Positions 10,571 through 22,224 of a stretch of DNA of 64,000 nucleotides are shown here, piece after piece (positions within the stretch are counted from its first letter, which is position 1; every line of letters begins with the position of its first letter). Both the position numbers and the translations under genes were made by a program. The notes under the pieces are model-generated. The model saw nothing but the letters and a program-made list of their open reading frames with translations. It ran no database searches and was not told where the DNA came from. This DNA is from Caenorhabditis remanei. Its lineage: Eukaryota > Nematoda > Chromadorea > Rhabditida > Rhabditidae. The DNA is taken from the NCBI RefSeq assembly GCF_010183535.1, contig NC_071332.1, positions 14,818,001 to 14,882,000 on the forward strand, in the 5' to 3' direction.

Positions 10571-12482
10571 TCTTTACTATTAACAAACACCAGATTCTGT
10601 ATGTTTGTGTGTGTGTCGCCGATCCTACAGCCCTTCCTACTGGACCGATTTTCTTCGAAGTTGGACCAAAAGATCAGAAATTTCCCCCGCATGATGCCCG
10701 TCTTTTTCTTTTTTCAAAATTCTCAAAATGACGCCTTCTGAGCCAAAAACACTGATAAAGCATAGGGGAATGAACACGGGAAAGTGGCGTGAAACTGTCG
10801 ACCGAAGGGTCGCCATTTCTTTCATTTCTTCAGCCTGCATTTTCCGTGGCCGCATGGTAAGGGTTGACGTGTCGCCGCGTCCGATCTGGCAAGTTAAGCA
10901 ACGTTGACTGCAGTTAGTTTTAAGTTCGATCCCGCGTGCCGAGAAAATTTTTTTGATTTTTTTCGTTGATAGATTGGGAAAATATAGAGGTTTCCGAACG
11001 TGCAGCCTGTTTCCAGCGAGAACTACGGCACAAAGAAATACGGACCGTTCTCCAAAAGGGACTATGAGAAAGATGTGCTGTTATCATCTGATTCAGAAAA
11101 ATAGAGATTTCCAACCGTGTCGTTTGTTTCCAGATTGATATCAGAAAAAGAAACGGCAATTTTCTGGACACAGGTGAAGGAAGATGGGATTCATTTTGGA
11201 TACATATGGGTGCTCATTTAAAAGAAAGTGTTAATAGCCGTTTTGGCTATTAGCTGGGCATAGTTCCTGCAACTGCGCTCCACTGAAACGCCCTTGATAA
11301 ATGTATGTTTTTCTCTAAGACTCGCAATTTCAAACACTTTTTTGGGTTCCGGTAGAGCGAGGTTATAAGAAGCGTGCGGTGCTAATAGCATTTACATTCT
11401 TCTTACCACTGTTTTTGCTCCGCTTATTTTGTTCGTGTAAAATATAGAGATTAGCGGAAGTTGCGTGTAGTCCCGACATGGAACCACGTGAAACCCGTGT
11501 TTTCAAATAGCTGATAGTTATTATTTTCTTTTTCCCGTCATGGCGTCACTCTCTCCAACTACTACTGTTCCCGCCGACAATTCACAGAATGCTTATGGTG
11601 CTGCTTTTTTTTGTTCCCGGTGATACCACCTCCACCTCGGACGCTGTACGACGGTTTCGAGATTGTCTGGGTATCAGGTCAAAGGATCAAAGTCAAATGG
11701 GTATAGAAGAAGAGAATCGGATGGTAGCGTGGAGCTCGGAGGAATTAATGGGCTAGAGGACACTCAACTCATGACACAAGAATCGGTGAAGAAAAACGAC
11801 AAAAAGACTGCTATCCGAAATCAAGATTGTCAGAATTCCATAGCAAATGTTGTTGACATGTCAACAGAATTCAGATGTGAGCGGTCGAGGGCACTCAGCT
11901 GATGGAGTCTGTGAAAAACATCGACAAAAAGGAGACTTCGGGCCGTGCTATCCGGCATCCAAGATAGTCAGGATCTTTACTATCTTTGAGGTTTAAAATC
12001 GTGGCTGATGGTATCAGTCCGACGATCTCCACAGTCTGACACTGAGCAGTCGAGAAATATCAGAACCAATACCAAACAAATGGAAATCAGCAGGAAAAAT
12101 GAGTTCGAAGATCAAACGAGATCTAGACGGGCTTTAATGATTTCCCGGGCAGCTGCCAGACGACCAGAAGAGCTTATGATGTGACGGCAAGAAGAACAAG
12201 AGCCAACACCACCAGAGCGTGCGTAACTCAAGCGAAACAGTCAGGCAGACCACATCGAGTTTGAAAATCGACACGTAAGGGAGCTATTCTCGGAGTGGTT
12301 GGTACTGATGCACAACCAGATCCTCACTACATCAGAAGCATGGATCCAGTTTGTTCATATTACGAGGCACTACATTTCAAATCCAAGTTCGAATTTCAAA
12401 TGAAGAAGGTCGGTTCTTTGCTGCATCAAATCTGGCAAGTTGGGCAACGTTGACTGTAGTCAGTTGGTTCGGCTCTATTCCA

Positions 12483-13046
12483 GTTTAGATGTCCATTGAA
12501 AACTTGAACGTCCCAAAAAACATTTAGACGTCCCTTAAAACACTTAGACGTCCCTTGAAACACTTAGACGTCCTTTGAAACATTTAAACGTCCTTTCGGA
12601 TCCAAAATATGTACAAAATTGTTTAAACGTCCCAAAAAACATTTAGACGTCCCAAAAAATGTTTAGACGTCCCATTAAATATTGAGGCGTCCTTTGAAGC
12701 CCAAAAATTTCGTTTTAAATAATTAGACGTCCCAAAAAACATTTAAACGCCCCAAAAAATGTTTAGACGTCCCTTCAACAATAAAGCCACTGAATAGTTT
12801 TGAATAGGTCTAAATATTTTGTGGGACGTCTAAATGTTTTTTGGGACGTTTAAATCTTCAGAACTATATTTTGGGATTTCAAGGGACGTCTAAACATTTT
12901 ATGGGACGTTTAAACGTTTTTTGGGACGTCTAAACTTTTGAAAGGACGTTTTAAAAAAATTAGAGTTTGAAAGGACGTTTAAGTGTTTCAAGGGACGTCT
13001 AAGTGTTTTAAGGGACGTTTGAGTTTTTAAAGGCCATCTAAATAGA
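12483..13046. repeat. Inverted array of ACGTCC-type short repeats inside Helitron copy 2
   Basis: The same block as in copies 1 and 3: acgtccc units to about 12775, then gggacgt units to about 13035, with mirrored flanks. Confidence 0.85.
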
Positions 13047-13264
13047 GCCGTTGGTTCGAACCCATGTAGACACGCGAAAGATTTTTTCTTATCGCCAGAT
13101 TTAAAACAAATAGAGGAGTAAGGGATCGAAATCGCATCAGAAAAACATAGATTTTACATTATTCAGAAGTTGGAGAGACTTCGGAAACCTCAATAGTCTG
13201 AACCGTTTGGGAAGCGCCGCAGGCGCTGTAACCCCTGGAAGGGTGGTGTAGAAAAGGAGGTTTA

Positions 13265-13280
13265 GTCGCCGTTAGGCGAC
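13265..13280 (+). terminator. Helitron 3' hairpin, copy 2
   Basis: A six-base stem (gtcgcc/ggcgac) with a gtta loop, 9 bases before the CTGG end. This is the usual position of the Helitron rolling-circle transposition terminator, not a transcription terminator. The same hairpin occurs in copies 1 and 3. Confidence 0.8.
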
Positions 13281-13341
13281 GTGAACCGACTGGTTTTAGA
13301 TATCAGCAAAAATCTTTCATTCTGAGTTCTCTCTCTCCAAA

Positions 13342-14478
13342 TCACAGAGGTTGACCAAAGTTTGATCGGTTGTCCCATTCCGCATCGAATCCTTCTGCCG
13401 AAACATTTGAACACTCTCCGGTCATCACACTTTTCATGCAAGCCTTATCATCAGTGAACTTTGCAGTTTTATTCTTTGCAATGATATCTTTCACGCATTT
13501 GTATTTTGAATAGTCCTCAGTCGATGTGAGAATACTGTAGTAGCATTGTTGAAAAGTGGCTTTTCTGAAATTTATACACGCAGAATCCATGTTTTGGACG
13601 GTTTTCAGACTGTAGACACAGCTGTTCTTCATACAATCCTGGAATAAAATCTGATTCTCATTTAACAAATCTCCTCTAAATCCATACCCGTGCAGATTCA
13701 CATAACTTGACAGCGCTTAATCCGTTCAACGCAGAGTAATCTTCAGTCGTTGTGAAAATTTCAGAAGTTTTCTTCAATATCGGCATACATTGTATAGACG
13801 TTAACCCATCGTAAGCGGATGTGCATCTAGTGTTGTTTGGAGGAGTCGTGAGAATATTAACAAAGTTATCATAGTAATCATTCAAATAGGCCATTGTTTT
13901 CTTGGAGCATTTCACAGAAACAATCTCCAGCAAGCACTGTTTTCCAGAAGTAAAAGCGATTCTTTTGGTTTTTAGATCATTCTGAAATGTAATTTATTAA
14001 CTGGGGTTGGTCTATTCATACATTTGTCGAATACTCACAGTGAAAAAATCATACTTCGAAGCGCAACTGTTCTCTTGATTGTAAGCCATTTTATAGAAAT
14101 ACGGCATACATTTATGCATTCCGTAGTTTTTGAAATCCAATTTTTGGCATTTCTGTGTATAAGTTTCCTTGTTTCTCTGTGCTTCCAAACAGTTAGTCTT
14201 TCCAAAACAGCTCTGTAAAATATAAACTTCTAGCCCATTATTCTCCAATTACTCACCATAACATCAGAACACAATCTTGTCAAATTTCTCGCTGCATCCA
14301 ATTCTATACTGTCAGGAACGAATTGTTCAATTTGAAACATTAGCTCATCAACCAACGGAGAGCACGTTTGATGCATAGTTGACAGTTCCTGTTGAGTGCA
14401 TTGTTTCACTTTTTGATCGTTTGATTCCACAAATGCGTAGTTCACCACACACAGAAAAAGGAGCGAAACACTGAACAT
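13342..14478 (-). CDS. Secreted Cys-rich protein, DUF19-like (two modules)
   Basis: Exons on the minus strand are 14478-14257, 14212-14039, 13981-13688 and 13638-13342, giving 327 residues. Residues 1 to about 19 (MFSVSLLFLCVVNYAFVES) form a clear signal peptide, so the product is probably secreted. The rest is rich in spaced cysteines, with repeated patterns such as C-x6-C, YGMHKCMPYF and a later LTSIQCMPILKK, resembling two tandem T20D4.11-like (DUF19) modules of nematodes; the molecular role of that family is unknown. Upstream TTG-initiated readings were rejected in favour of the first in-frame ATG before the signal peptide. It is convergent with Helitron copy 2. The family assignment is from memory of the pattern and is only moderately certain. 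Confidence 0.72.
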
Positions 14479-14780
14479 GACCAAATATGAACTATGCAAA
14501 CTATTCGCATAGTGACTGGGGTTGGTCTATCTAATCCGTTGCATAGTCTTTGGACAGCGAGATTGAAATTATTTTGTCAACAGTCTATAGAGATTAGAGA
14601 CGTTTTTCATGACGTGTTTAGAAACAAAAGTGTTGATAGACAATACTCTAGGAAGATTCATTAATGTAGAACATCTCCACATTGTTTTCTCTTCGTTGTC
14701 TAAAAATGTTTTAGTTTTTTTCGTACAAATGCTGTACTGTATGAGATACTTTTGAAAAATTATGACATAATTTATGTCTA

Positions 14781-15001
14781 CAGTACCGTGCAGTCAGATA
14801 TACAGGGGAAATAACTTTGTCGTAACTCTCTAGGGAATGCTTGTACAAAGAAATTGTCAACTAAAAAAAAGAAGCTCTATTTTTGTCCTGTATGGTACAT
14901 AATTTACTTTGTTGGAAAATCAGTGATACCGTAAAACCCTCTCAAAGTTGGTCATTTTCAACTGAAAAAGGGCAAATTGTCTATCTTACTGCGCGGTACT
15001 G
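14781..15001. mobile_element. TA-flanked MITE, short copy
   Basis: It begins CAGTACCGTGCAGTCAGATA and ends TATCTTACTGCGCGGTACTG, which are inverted-repeat termini. TA lies on the left and TT on the right. A longer relative is at 27493-27942 and shares the internal strings cgtaactctctaggga and atcagtgataccgta. The termini and TA target suggest a Tc1/mariner-type non-autonomous element; this copy retains mainly one arm of the longer palindrome. Confidence 0.75.
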
Positions 15002-15200
15002 TTATTTCCTTATGAAACCACGACATATCAATCTCTCTGATTCTTAGTCGACATTTCCCCTAATCTTATTTCACCTTCAATAACCAAACGTCCTCTCCAG
15101 ACTGCATTATCTACAAATTTAATGATTTTCAAAATCAAATTAAGTATGTACGTGATATTATATGCTTTTAAGTTAACATCTTGAACAACTTCTCTCCCGT

Positions 15201-15211
15201 TTCCACCTGTT
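15201..15211 (+). promoter_or_regulatory. E-box-type motif upstream of srh gene D
   Basis: ttccacctgtt fits WWYCACSTGYY, 110 bases before the ATG at 15322. Confidence 0.42.
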
Positions 15212-15321
15212 GCATTTTCAAGGAATTGGTAGTAATCGAACTTTGCTCTGATTGGGCTTGTTGCAATATATAATAGTGAACAAATTTAAATTGCTAACTT
15301 ACTCATTTATTGAGTCTGAAA

Positions 15322-16586
15322 ATGATTTGCACCGAAAGTTATAGCTATCTAAATACTGCTCAATTTATATACACTGTCTATCATTGTTTGACTATAATCG
15401 AGGTTACTGTTCACTTTTATGTCGGATACCTCATTATATTTATGTCTCCAAAATCAATGAGTTCTGTGAAATGCTACATGTTCAATGTCCATTTCTGGAG
15501 TGCTCTTCTGGATTTATCATTCAGTTTCTTGACTTCTCCTTATATTCTTTTCCCATATGTTGCTGGTTACGGATCGGGTTTTCTCATGTGGTTGGGAGTT
15601 TCTCCATTGGTTCAAGTATCAATTGTAATCATTGAAATAGGATGTTAGAGTCTGACTCAGAAATTTAGGAAAATAATAAAACATTTCTTCAGTGACTGTG
15701 ATGTCAATCCTGGTTCTTTTCGAGAATCGCTTCACAATATTAGGGTCATCCAGCAAAGTATGGAATCGATTTCGCAAAATATTTATTGTTGTTCTCTACG
15801 TGTTTGCGTTGTTTTATATTATTCCATTCAGTTTACTGGTGCCAGATCAGGAAATGGCTGTTCCCATGATTCTAGAGGTTGGTGGAAGACTACTGGTCAT
15901 AGGAATATTGAGTTACAACAAATTCGTTTAGACATTTCAGAACATTGAACGGCAACATATCATTTTTTTGAGTAGTTAGTCATATTGAGCAGGTGTTCGG
16001 TTCTTAGTTGTTTTCAGCAATGACTCGAAAAGCACAAATCGCTCAAATTGTTTCAGAAGCTCCCATCTCTCCGCTGCTTCTACACTGGACCTGTTATCGT
16101 ATTCACCCTGGACGCGACTCTGATTGGATGGACTACTGCAATAAAGCTGACTATAGAATTTTTGTTCATTCTGATAATGTGTATAATGACATATCTCAAC
16201 ATCAAAAACCAGAACAAGCAGATCACACTTTCCCGGAAGACATTGTCCCTTCAGAAGAAGTTCTTCATTTCTCTTATCACACAGACTGCGATTCCAGTTG
16301 CTGTAATAATTCTACCACTTGCTTGTTGTGCATATTCAGTGGTTTCCGATTATTACAGTCAAGGTAAACAATATTTTAAAAAAGGATTAGATTTTGGATA
16401 AATCAAAAAATTTCAGCAGTGAACAATGTATGTTTTCTGATAATCTCAAATCATGGTTTGGTGACGACCTTCGCTATATTATTCATCCATAAACCATATC
16501 GAGAAGCCACGTTTCCTTGTTTGGAAACCAAATGGAGATACAAGACAGATGTGGTTATTAGTATTGTACTGCCAACAATTGACTGA
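15322..16586 (+). CDS. srh-family 7TM chemoreceptor, gene D (intact)
   Basis: A candidate chemosensory GPCR of the Srh family. Exons are 15322-15643, 15693-15877, 16057-16363 and 16417-16586, giving 327 residues, the same as gene C. Motifs are SPKSMSSVKCYMFNVHFW, YILFPYVAGYGSGF, VLFENRFTIL, LSRKTLSLQKKFF and the closing NHGLVTTFAILFIHKPYREA. The first in-frame ATG (15322) is chosen; an upstream TTG is not used. Intron 1 has a GTTAGA donor placed so that the codon split across the junction becomes Leu where gene C has Cys. The 179-base intron 2 is long compared with others in the cluster. Its closest relative in the window is gene C. Confidence 0.88.
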
Positions 16587-16786
16587 ACATTTTATTTGAG
16601 TTGTTGGAGGAAAGATTAAAGAAACAATTATCTTAAAGAAATGTATAGTTAAGCCAAATTTGCCATAGGTACTTGAGTACCTGTTATACATATGAGAAGC
16701 TGAGGCCAGTTCTTCAGGATGAGTTTTCTTGGAGAAACATTCTGAAATTAGAAAATCTCATTCAATATTTTAGTGAATTTGTTTCT

Positions 16787-17841
16787 TCAACTTGTTATAG
16801 CTCTCCGATAAGGTCCAATTATAAAAAAAATTGGTAACGGGTCGATTACTGGATATAAAGTGACAATAAAAGATAAATATCCACTGTTTCCTTCAATGCC
16901 GTTATTCGCTAAGTTTAAAGCAAAGAATATAGTAAGAGGCAGATCCAACACAATAGTTGGTATTATGATTTGGGTAACAAGTGCATAGAACAATTGGGAT
17001 TGAAGAGAACGAGATTTAGATGAGATTGTAGTCGAAGATATCATCTTTTTGATAATTGAGTAGCATTTTACGGCACAGAAAATGATTATTGCGAAAGAAA
17101 CACTCTGAAAAATTATGCCAATAGTTTTCTTGTTTCATAATGTTTCTTACCACAGTAGCGGTCATGAAACCAGCAGCGCTCAAAAAGTGATAATTTGGTG
17201 TGATAGTTCCATTCTTGCTGATATCATACATCGGACCGCCGAGATATTCAAAATGTTCGATTGGCTCTCCAAACGATTCGAGTATGGTTTCACTTACTAA
17301 CTCCGTAGTTTCTTGATTTGGTCCACACAAGAGCATTCCCATAATTGACCACGCTGCACCCGTAATGACCGGTATTAAAAGCCAAAAAATAATTTTCCAT
17401 GAGTCAAAAGATTCGATAAGAGTGTTTTTGCTCACTGACAAATATCTATAGATGAAATGAACGGCGTATATCGATTGAGTAGCTCCAAAAACTGCCCAGA
17501 GAATAGAAATTGAGAATCTGACCAGAAAACGTGGCAGAGGTTTATCAATGACTAATACCATTGACAACTCGGTGGTTCCAAAGGAGTAGTGAATCTGGAA
17601 GAAACTACTGAATTAAAATTTCTAAAAAGTTTAAACTCGCCGGAACCAAATACGCAAACAGAAGGGAATAAATCATTTGAAATACACTTGTACAAATCAA
17701 TAAAGTTTTGTAAGAACCGAATTCTTTTGGGGACTTTTTCAAGATAAGAAAGATTAACAAAGTGTTGAAAGTGATCGCGAGAGATGCTGATATTTTATTC
17801 GAAATTTTAAGAAAGCTGTGGACTGAATTGCTTTTCACCAT
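16787..17841 (-). CDS. str-family 7TM chemoreceptor
   Basis: A candidate chemosensory GPCR of the Str/Srj group. Proposed exons are 17841-17647, 17594-17151 and 17104-16787, about 318 residues. Diagnostic stretches are LLIFLILKKSPKEFGSYKTL after TM1, HFIYRYLSVSK at the end of TM3 (the str counterpart of the DRY region), SLQSQLFYALVTQIIIP before TM6, and the terminal YPVIDPLPIFFIIGPYRRAI. The last two introns are clean. The first junction is uncertain: the best family alignment would splice after Val-Pro-Ala at 17638, where no GT exists, and the nearest in-frame donor is GTTCCG three codons earlier. The gene may therefore have a weakened first intron or be slightly damaged. It is divergent from the srt gene at 18411. 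Confidence 0.8.
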
Positions 17842-18410
17842 ATTTTTGATAAAATTCGAAAAAGTAAAACCGAAAACATGTATCTGGTGAAGCTATACGA
17901 ATTAGTCTCCAGGGGTTAATTAATTTCATTGTTGACAAGTCTTGAGAGGAATATGAGTAATACGTGGATAATTAAAAAAAAGTCTGAATTAGATGATTTT
18001 AAGAACAAGAGAATTTTCTGGAAATAAGTTCATTGATGTCATTTCAATGATCTCTTGGATTTGCTGATATAATTTTCAGAACTGAACCCAACCCAAGCTG
18101 ACTATGACCCAAATGCATGAGCTGAATGTTTTTTTCTGAAGTTGCAGAATTCTAGCTCCCGTCCATTTTTCAGAATCTCATTCACAATCCACGGATTCCT
18201 CTGCTCTCCTCGAACTCCATAAGCGCCCAAACTTCTGAATCCGATGATTTCTGAAAACATACACCTCCAACTACTATAGTTTATCCCAGACAATAACAAG
18301 TTTATATTCTGATTCTCCTTATATCAGACATCCCACGGGACAGTTTTCTTATCGAAAGCATTACGACACTGTCTGCTTACAATTCACTAGTTCCGCATAT
18401 AGTGTCGATA
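17842..18410. other. Divergent intergenic region between str and srt genes
   Basis: Presumably holds the promoters of both flanking receptor genes. No specific motif or RNA is supported. Confidence 0.45.
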
Positions 18411-19560
18411 ATGGACGATATTTTAATCTATGGAGGTGTTGAAAATATTCCAATGTATAACTGCAGGTATGACACTGTGTCGTTGAGATCTTCACATTCC
18501 CTCTAAAATCGTATTCCAGCGCAAGAACGCCGGAGCAGTGGTCAACTGAAACTGGTGCGTCTCAACCGATTATAGGATCTATTCAGATCGCATACGGTGT
18601 AGTTGTTAATGTATGATCCAAACTGTGTATGTATCAATCACAAATTCCTTAAAGTTCAGCTTCTCTATATCCCTATCATCATCATAATGCTTGACAAAGA
18701 CAACTTCAAACTCTCATGCTTCAAAATAATGTTTCAACTTGCCATCACAGATTTCCTTGTAATATTTATCAATTCTATCCTTACTGGAATCCTTGGCATC
18801 CAGGGAGCAGTATACTGTACCTATCCCACCCTGATTTATATCACTGGCTCCGTCGCAATGTCCTTGTGGTGCTCATCGTGTTGCACTTCACTGATTCTAG
18901 TTTGCAATCGGTTGTTGGTCATGTCAAAACCTCATCTTGAATCCGCTTTTTTTGAGAACAAGAAAACATTTCTCATACTGAGTTGCTCAATAATCTATGG
19001 AATTTGTTTCCTCTTCACCACTCCTCATGTTTATAATTCAAAGCATCATGCATGGTTCTTTGATCCAATGATATTCCCGGAGAGATCAAAGGAATACGAT
19101 AATTTACCTCATGCAATCAATAATTTCTCCATTGTCGTTCTAACATGTATTCTCTATATTCCATTTTATCTGATCGTGAAAGATAACTTGAAAGGGACAA
19201 TGACTGAGTCAAGATTGCACAGCACCGTGAGTTATATTATTAAGAAACTCAAAAAAAATTAGAGCAGTTCTGATATTTTTCCAGAAAATTCAGGTATTCA
19301 TTCAGTCCGTTTTGATATGTTTCTCAAGTCAAGTTGCTGCTATCATCTACGTCATAATGAATTTGACGGAAGTCTCTGCTGGTCTCATACTTTTTGGTCA
19401 CTTTCTCTGGCAATTAGTTCATGGTGCCCCAGTTTTCATTTACATCATTTTAAATGACATGATTCGGAGAAGATTCTTCAAAATGTTGAGATGTAATAAG
19501 AACAATTCAACGGCTGTGGGGATATCGATTATCAATCAATCCAATATTGTGCCACAATAA
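18411..19560 (+). CDS. srt-family 7TM chemoreceptor, gene F
   Basis: A candidate chemosensory GPCR of the Srt family. Exons are 18411-18466, 18520-18610, 18660-19226 and 19285-19560, giving 329 residues in frame throughout. Srt landmarks are MYNC near residue 15 of the extracellular N-terminus, the LLYIPIIIIML start of TM1 at an exon boundary, FQLAITDFLVIFINSILTGILGIQGAVYCTYP covering TM2 and the following loop, a WFFDP motif before TM5, and a C-terminal IYIILNDMIRRRFF segment. It is the most divergent srt gene in the window: its N-terminus is split by an extra intron and it lacks the GYSTSMWLY block of the later cluster. The start ATG gives the usual short extracellular N-terminus. Confidence 0.85.
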
Positions 19561-19647
19561 ATTTATTTCCGTTTTAATTGCGTTAAAAAAATTATCAAAC
19601 ATAAGCAGAGTTTATTTTCCGAAAAGTCCAAAAACTCGAAAGAGCAA

Positions 19648-20753
19648 TCAAATATTACTATTCTGGTTAGGATCCGAGATGTAGGAAACTTGATTTGTTT
19701 GTTGAAACTTCTTCGGGCAAATTATCTGGCGAACTGACGATCGAATGGCCTGGTTGAGAGACAAATAAATTATACTGACGGATCCTGAAACTTATTTTGT
19801 AACTCCAAAATCGTAATTTGTGATACCTGTACAAATCTGCCAGCACATCTGAGCAGCGACAATGAGCCATTCCGGGGAATAGAAGAATTGCATGTAGACA
19901 TAAATCATAGAACCAATGGAATGAAAGAAACAAATGATAGCTGCTTGAAGAACAACTAGGCGTTGTGTTTTGGAAAAGAGATTCGATCCGATCTGTCTTC
20001 CTTCTCTTATCAGAATTGATACAAGATAGGTGTAAAGTGTTAGGGTGATAATGGTTAATATTATATTGTTTATTGGTTGATTCAAATTGTAGTAGAAATG
20101 TGGATCTAGTCCGGTGCCCGGGTCGAAAAACCATGACATGTATTCAGGACGGAAGACGAGTGGCTTTGTCCAGAACACTCCATAAAATGCTGCTAGAAAA
20201 CATGCGATCATAAGAAAATATATGTAGGGGCTCTTGAAAATCCAACGGATCTTGATATTCGAGTTCAGCTCACTTATCCGACACACCGCGAGCGAGATAC
20301 AAGAAAGAGAGCAACCTAACCAAAGACCGAAACCATTGGCGCCAAGGAAGATAATGAGACGTGGATAGTCGCAGAAATAGATCCCATTAAATCCCATGTA
20401 TCCAGTTGCCATTGAGTCAATGAAAACCGATGGGATATCAAAGATAGCCAAGCAAACCATCAATTTGAATGCAGGATGGCGGATGAGGTCTCGTGTTAGC
20501 ATTGCGAGGAAACAAAGTGAGTAGAGTGTCTGAAATTTGCTCAAACGCTCAGAAAACTCAGCGTTTGTCATTAGAAACTAACCAGATAAACCCCTCCGCT
20601 AACCATGAAGTACATTCCCAAGTAAGGGCTTTTGACTCTCTCCTCATCCGGCATTGTCCAGTTATCCGGACATGAATAAAAATTTGAGTTTAGTTCAAAT
20701 TTATTGAAAACAAAATAAATCAATGACATGTGATAATTGGTTGGTGTAGACAT
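19648..20753 (-). CDS. srt-family 7TM chemoreceptor, gene G
   Basis: A candidate chemosensory GPCR. Minus-strand exons are 20753-20583, 20529-19827 and 19784-19648, giving 336 residues. It has the short N-terminal FELNSNFYSCPDNW block typical of the family, TLYSLCFLAML at TM1, MVCLAIFDIPSVFIDSMATGY at TM2, ISFRP-like WFFDPGTG before TM5, a TM6 with IYVYMQFFYSPEWL, and the tail YLSLNQAIRSSVRQIICP. Exon 2 is long and has lost introns that the other minus-strand gene (H) retains. The first ATG in the frame (20753) is used; Met nine codons later is an alternative. The gene is convergent with srt gene F; their stops are 88 bases apart. Confidence 0.86.
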
Positions 20754-20851
20754 TATGACGATCGAATTTATTGAGAATGAAAATAAGTTATTGACGGCTC
20801 AGACAAACGGAAATTGTTTTGTTTCACGTCAGATTGTCCAGGGACTCATTT

Positions 20852-22224
20852 CTATGGCCAGACAGCCCCAGGCTGAACAACTGGTCGAACAACAGACATC
20901 GAACTCCCACCTAGTCGAACGATTTCTTTAGATATGGCGTTTGGCTCAGAACTATATCCGACCACCGTGTTATTCGGTACGATATTTGAAACCATGTTGA
21001 TTACTGAACTTCGGATTGATCGGTTGATTGTCAAGTATACCACACAAAAGCATCCATTACTCCATTGCCATGTTAGCTGACCGAGCAAGAATAAAAGTGG
21101 TGGAGAGTTGAAGAATTGCATGTAGACATAAATATAGGCAGCGGCGGCATGGAAAGAGCAGATGATGACAGCTTGGATGATAACCTATAACAGTAGAAAT
21201 GATAAGCAGCCCAATCCAGTAAACGAACTTGATTCTTGTTCCGAGACATCCACATGGAGTTTGCACTTTTGCCTTTTTTGTAGATCAAGAAGACGCACAT
21301 GTAGATGTATAGACTTGTTGTAGCTGCCGAGACAACCAGATTATTGATTGTATGAGCAACGTTGTGATAGAGTGTTGGCTGTAATTCAGATGTTTCCAAT
21401 CGGAGTGTTTCTAGTCTTGTCATTAGTGAGAAATAGATTTCGTAAATACTATAATTGGCAGGACCCCAGTTTTCACATTTTTCATACTTTCTACTGATTT
21501 TTTCATAATTTCATTTTAGTATTCGCCCGACAGTATTGACGGTATTCTTGTTATTCTCAGACGTCACTGTCTAGATTGAATTCACTAGAGACTATACCAA
21601 TTGTTTTTCACTTACATCTTTCCCCACTTTAGGATCAAAGAACCATGAACTAAACTGTGCCGAAAAACATAGAGGCTTGGTAAACCATACAGAGTACATC
21701 CAATACAATCCAACAATCAACAATACTACACGAAATGGTCGTTTGTAGAAGAGGAATGATAAGAAAAATTTGGAGTTGATCTCGACACATCGATCCATTG
21801 CTAGAAGAATACATGAAGCACATCCAGCCATCCACGTCCCGTCGCCAATTGCTCCGATACAGAAAATTAGTCGAGGATATTGACAAAATGAGGCTCCGAT
21901 TAGATCGAGAATTCCAGTGCTCAAAGAGTTGACGGAGAGGTTGATCATATCGAAAATAGCAAGAATGATCATTATACGGAAAGCTGGATTACGGGATTTC
22001 GATTTGATCATGACGACGAAGCAAGGGATGTAAAGAAGCTGAACAACCACCATTTTTCTGTATTTTATTTAGAAAACAAAGAAACTTACAATTAGAATAA
22101 TTCCAGATATCAAAAAATACGTTCCCAATGTGTGTCTCGGAAAGTATTCATGTTTCATTTCTTCTGGACAGACGTAGGCATCCGGGAGTTCAAATGAATT
22201 CAGGACCAAGTGAAATAGAGACAT
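20852..22224 (-). CDS. srt-family 7TM chemoreceptor, gene H
   Basis: A candidate chemosensory GPCR. Minus-strand exons are 22224-22090, 22038-21616, 21378-21229 and 21184-20852, giving 346 residues. Exon 2 is 423 bases, the same as in every srt gene of the later cluster, and carries LLYIPCFVVMIKSKSRNPAF, the TM2 block and the WFFDPKVGKDV end. Exon 3 contains LYHNVAHTINNLVVSA and MWMSRNKNQ where the cluster has GYSTSMWLY. Exon 4 begins VIIQAVIICSFHAAAAYIY and has YLTINRSIRSSV. An ATG at 22052 beyond a possible alternative acceptor was rejected because it breaks the frame with exon 1. No damage is visible. Confidence 0.88.

Larger units (their letters stand above)
10571..13293 (+). mobile_element. 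Non-autonomous Helitron, copy 2 (2,723 bp)
   Basis: It starts TCTTTACTATTAAC after an A and ends CTGG before a T. The hairpin gtcgcc-gtta-ggcgac occupies 13265-13280. Its length matches copies 1 and 3 exactly, and its orientation is opposite to copy 1. It ends 48 bases beyond the stop codon of the DUF19-like gene, so it may affect that gene's 3' end. A stretch near 11540-11760 has coding-like composition (an ATG and a hydrophilic frame broken at a T8 run) and could be a captured, decayed gene fragment. That is inference. Confidence 0.92.
14479..15321. other. Shared upstream region of the DUF19-like gene and srh gene D
   Basis: Divergent intergenic DNA with a TA-flanked inverted-repeat element (14781-15001) and an E-box-type motif (15201-15211). 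A 15-base string (ctggggttggtctat) occurs both here near 14517 and in intron 2 of the DUF19-like gene (14001). Nothing else is recognised. Confidence 0.5.

Noticed and set aside
12483..13046. Repeat array that could look like CRISPR
   Set aside because: Units are short, irregular, flip orientation midway and lie in a eukaryotic transposon.
13050..13066. ggttcgaac string resembling a tRNA T-loop in the Helitron
   Set aside because: No acceptor, D or anticodon stem surrounds it.
22052..22054. ATG as an alternative start of srt gene H exon 2
   Set aside because: It would need a different acceptor that breaks the frame with exon 1; the CAG before Leu-Leu-Tyr-Ile-Pro fits all paralogues.
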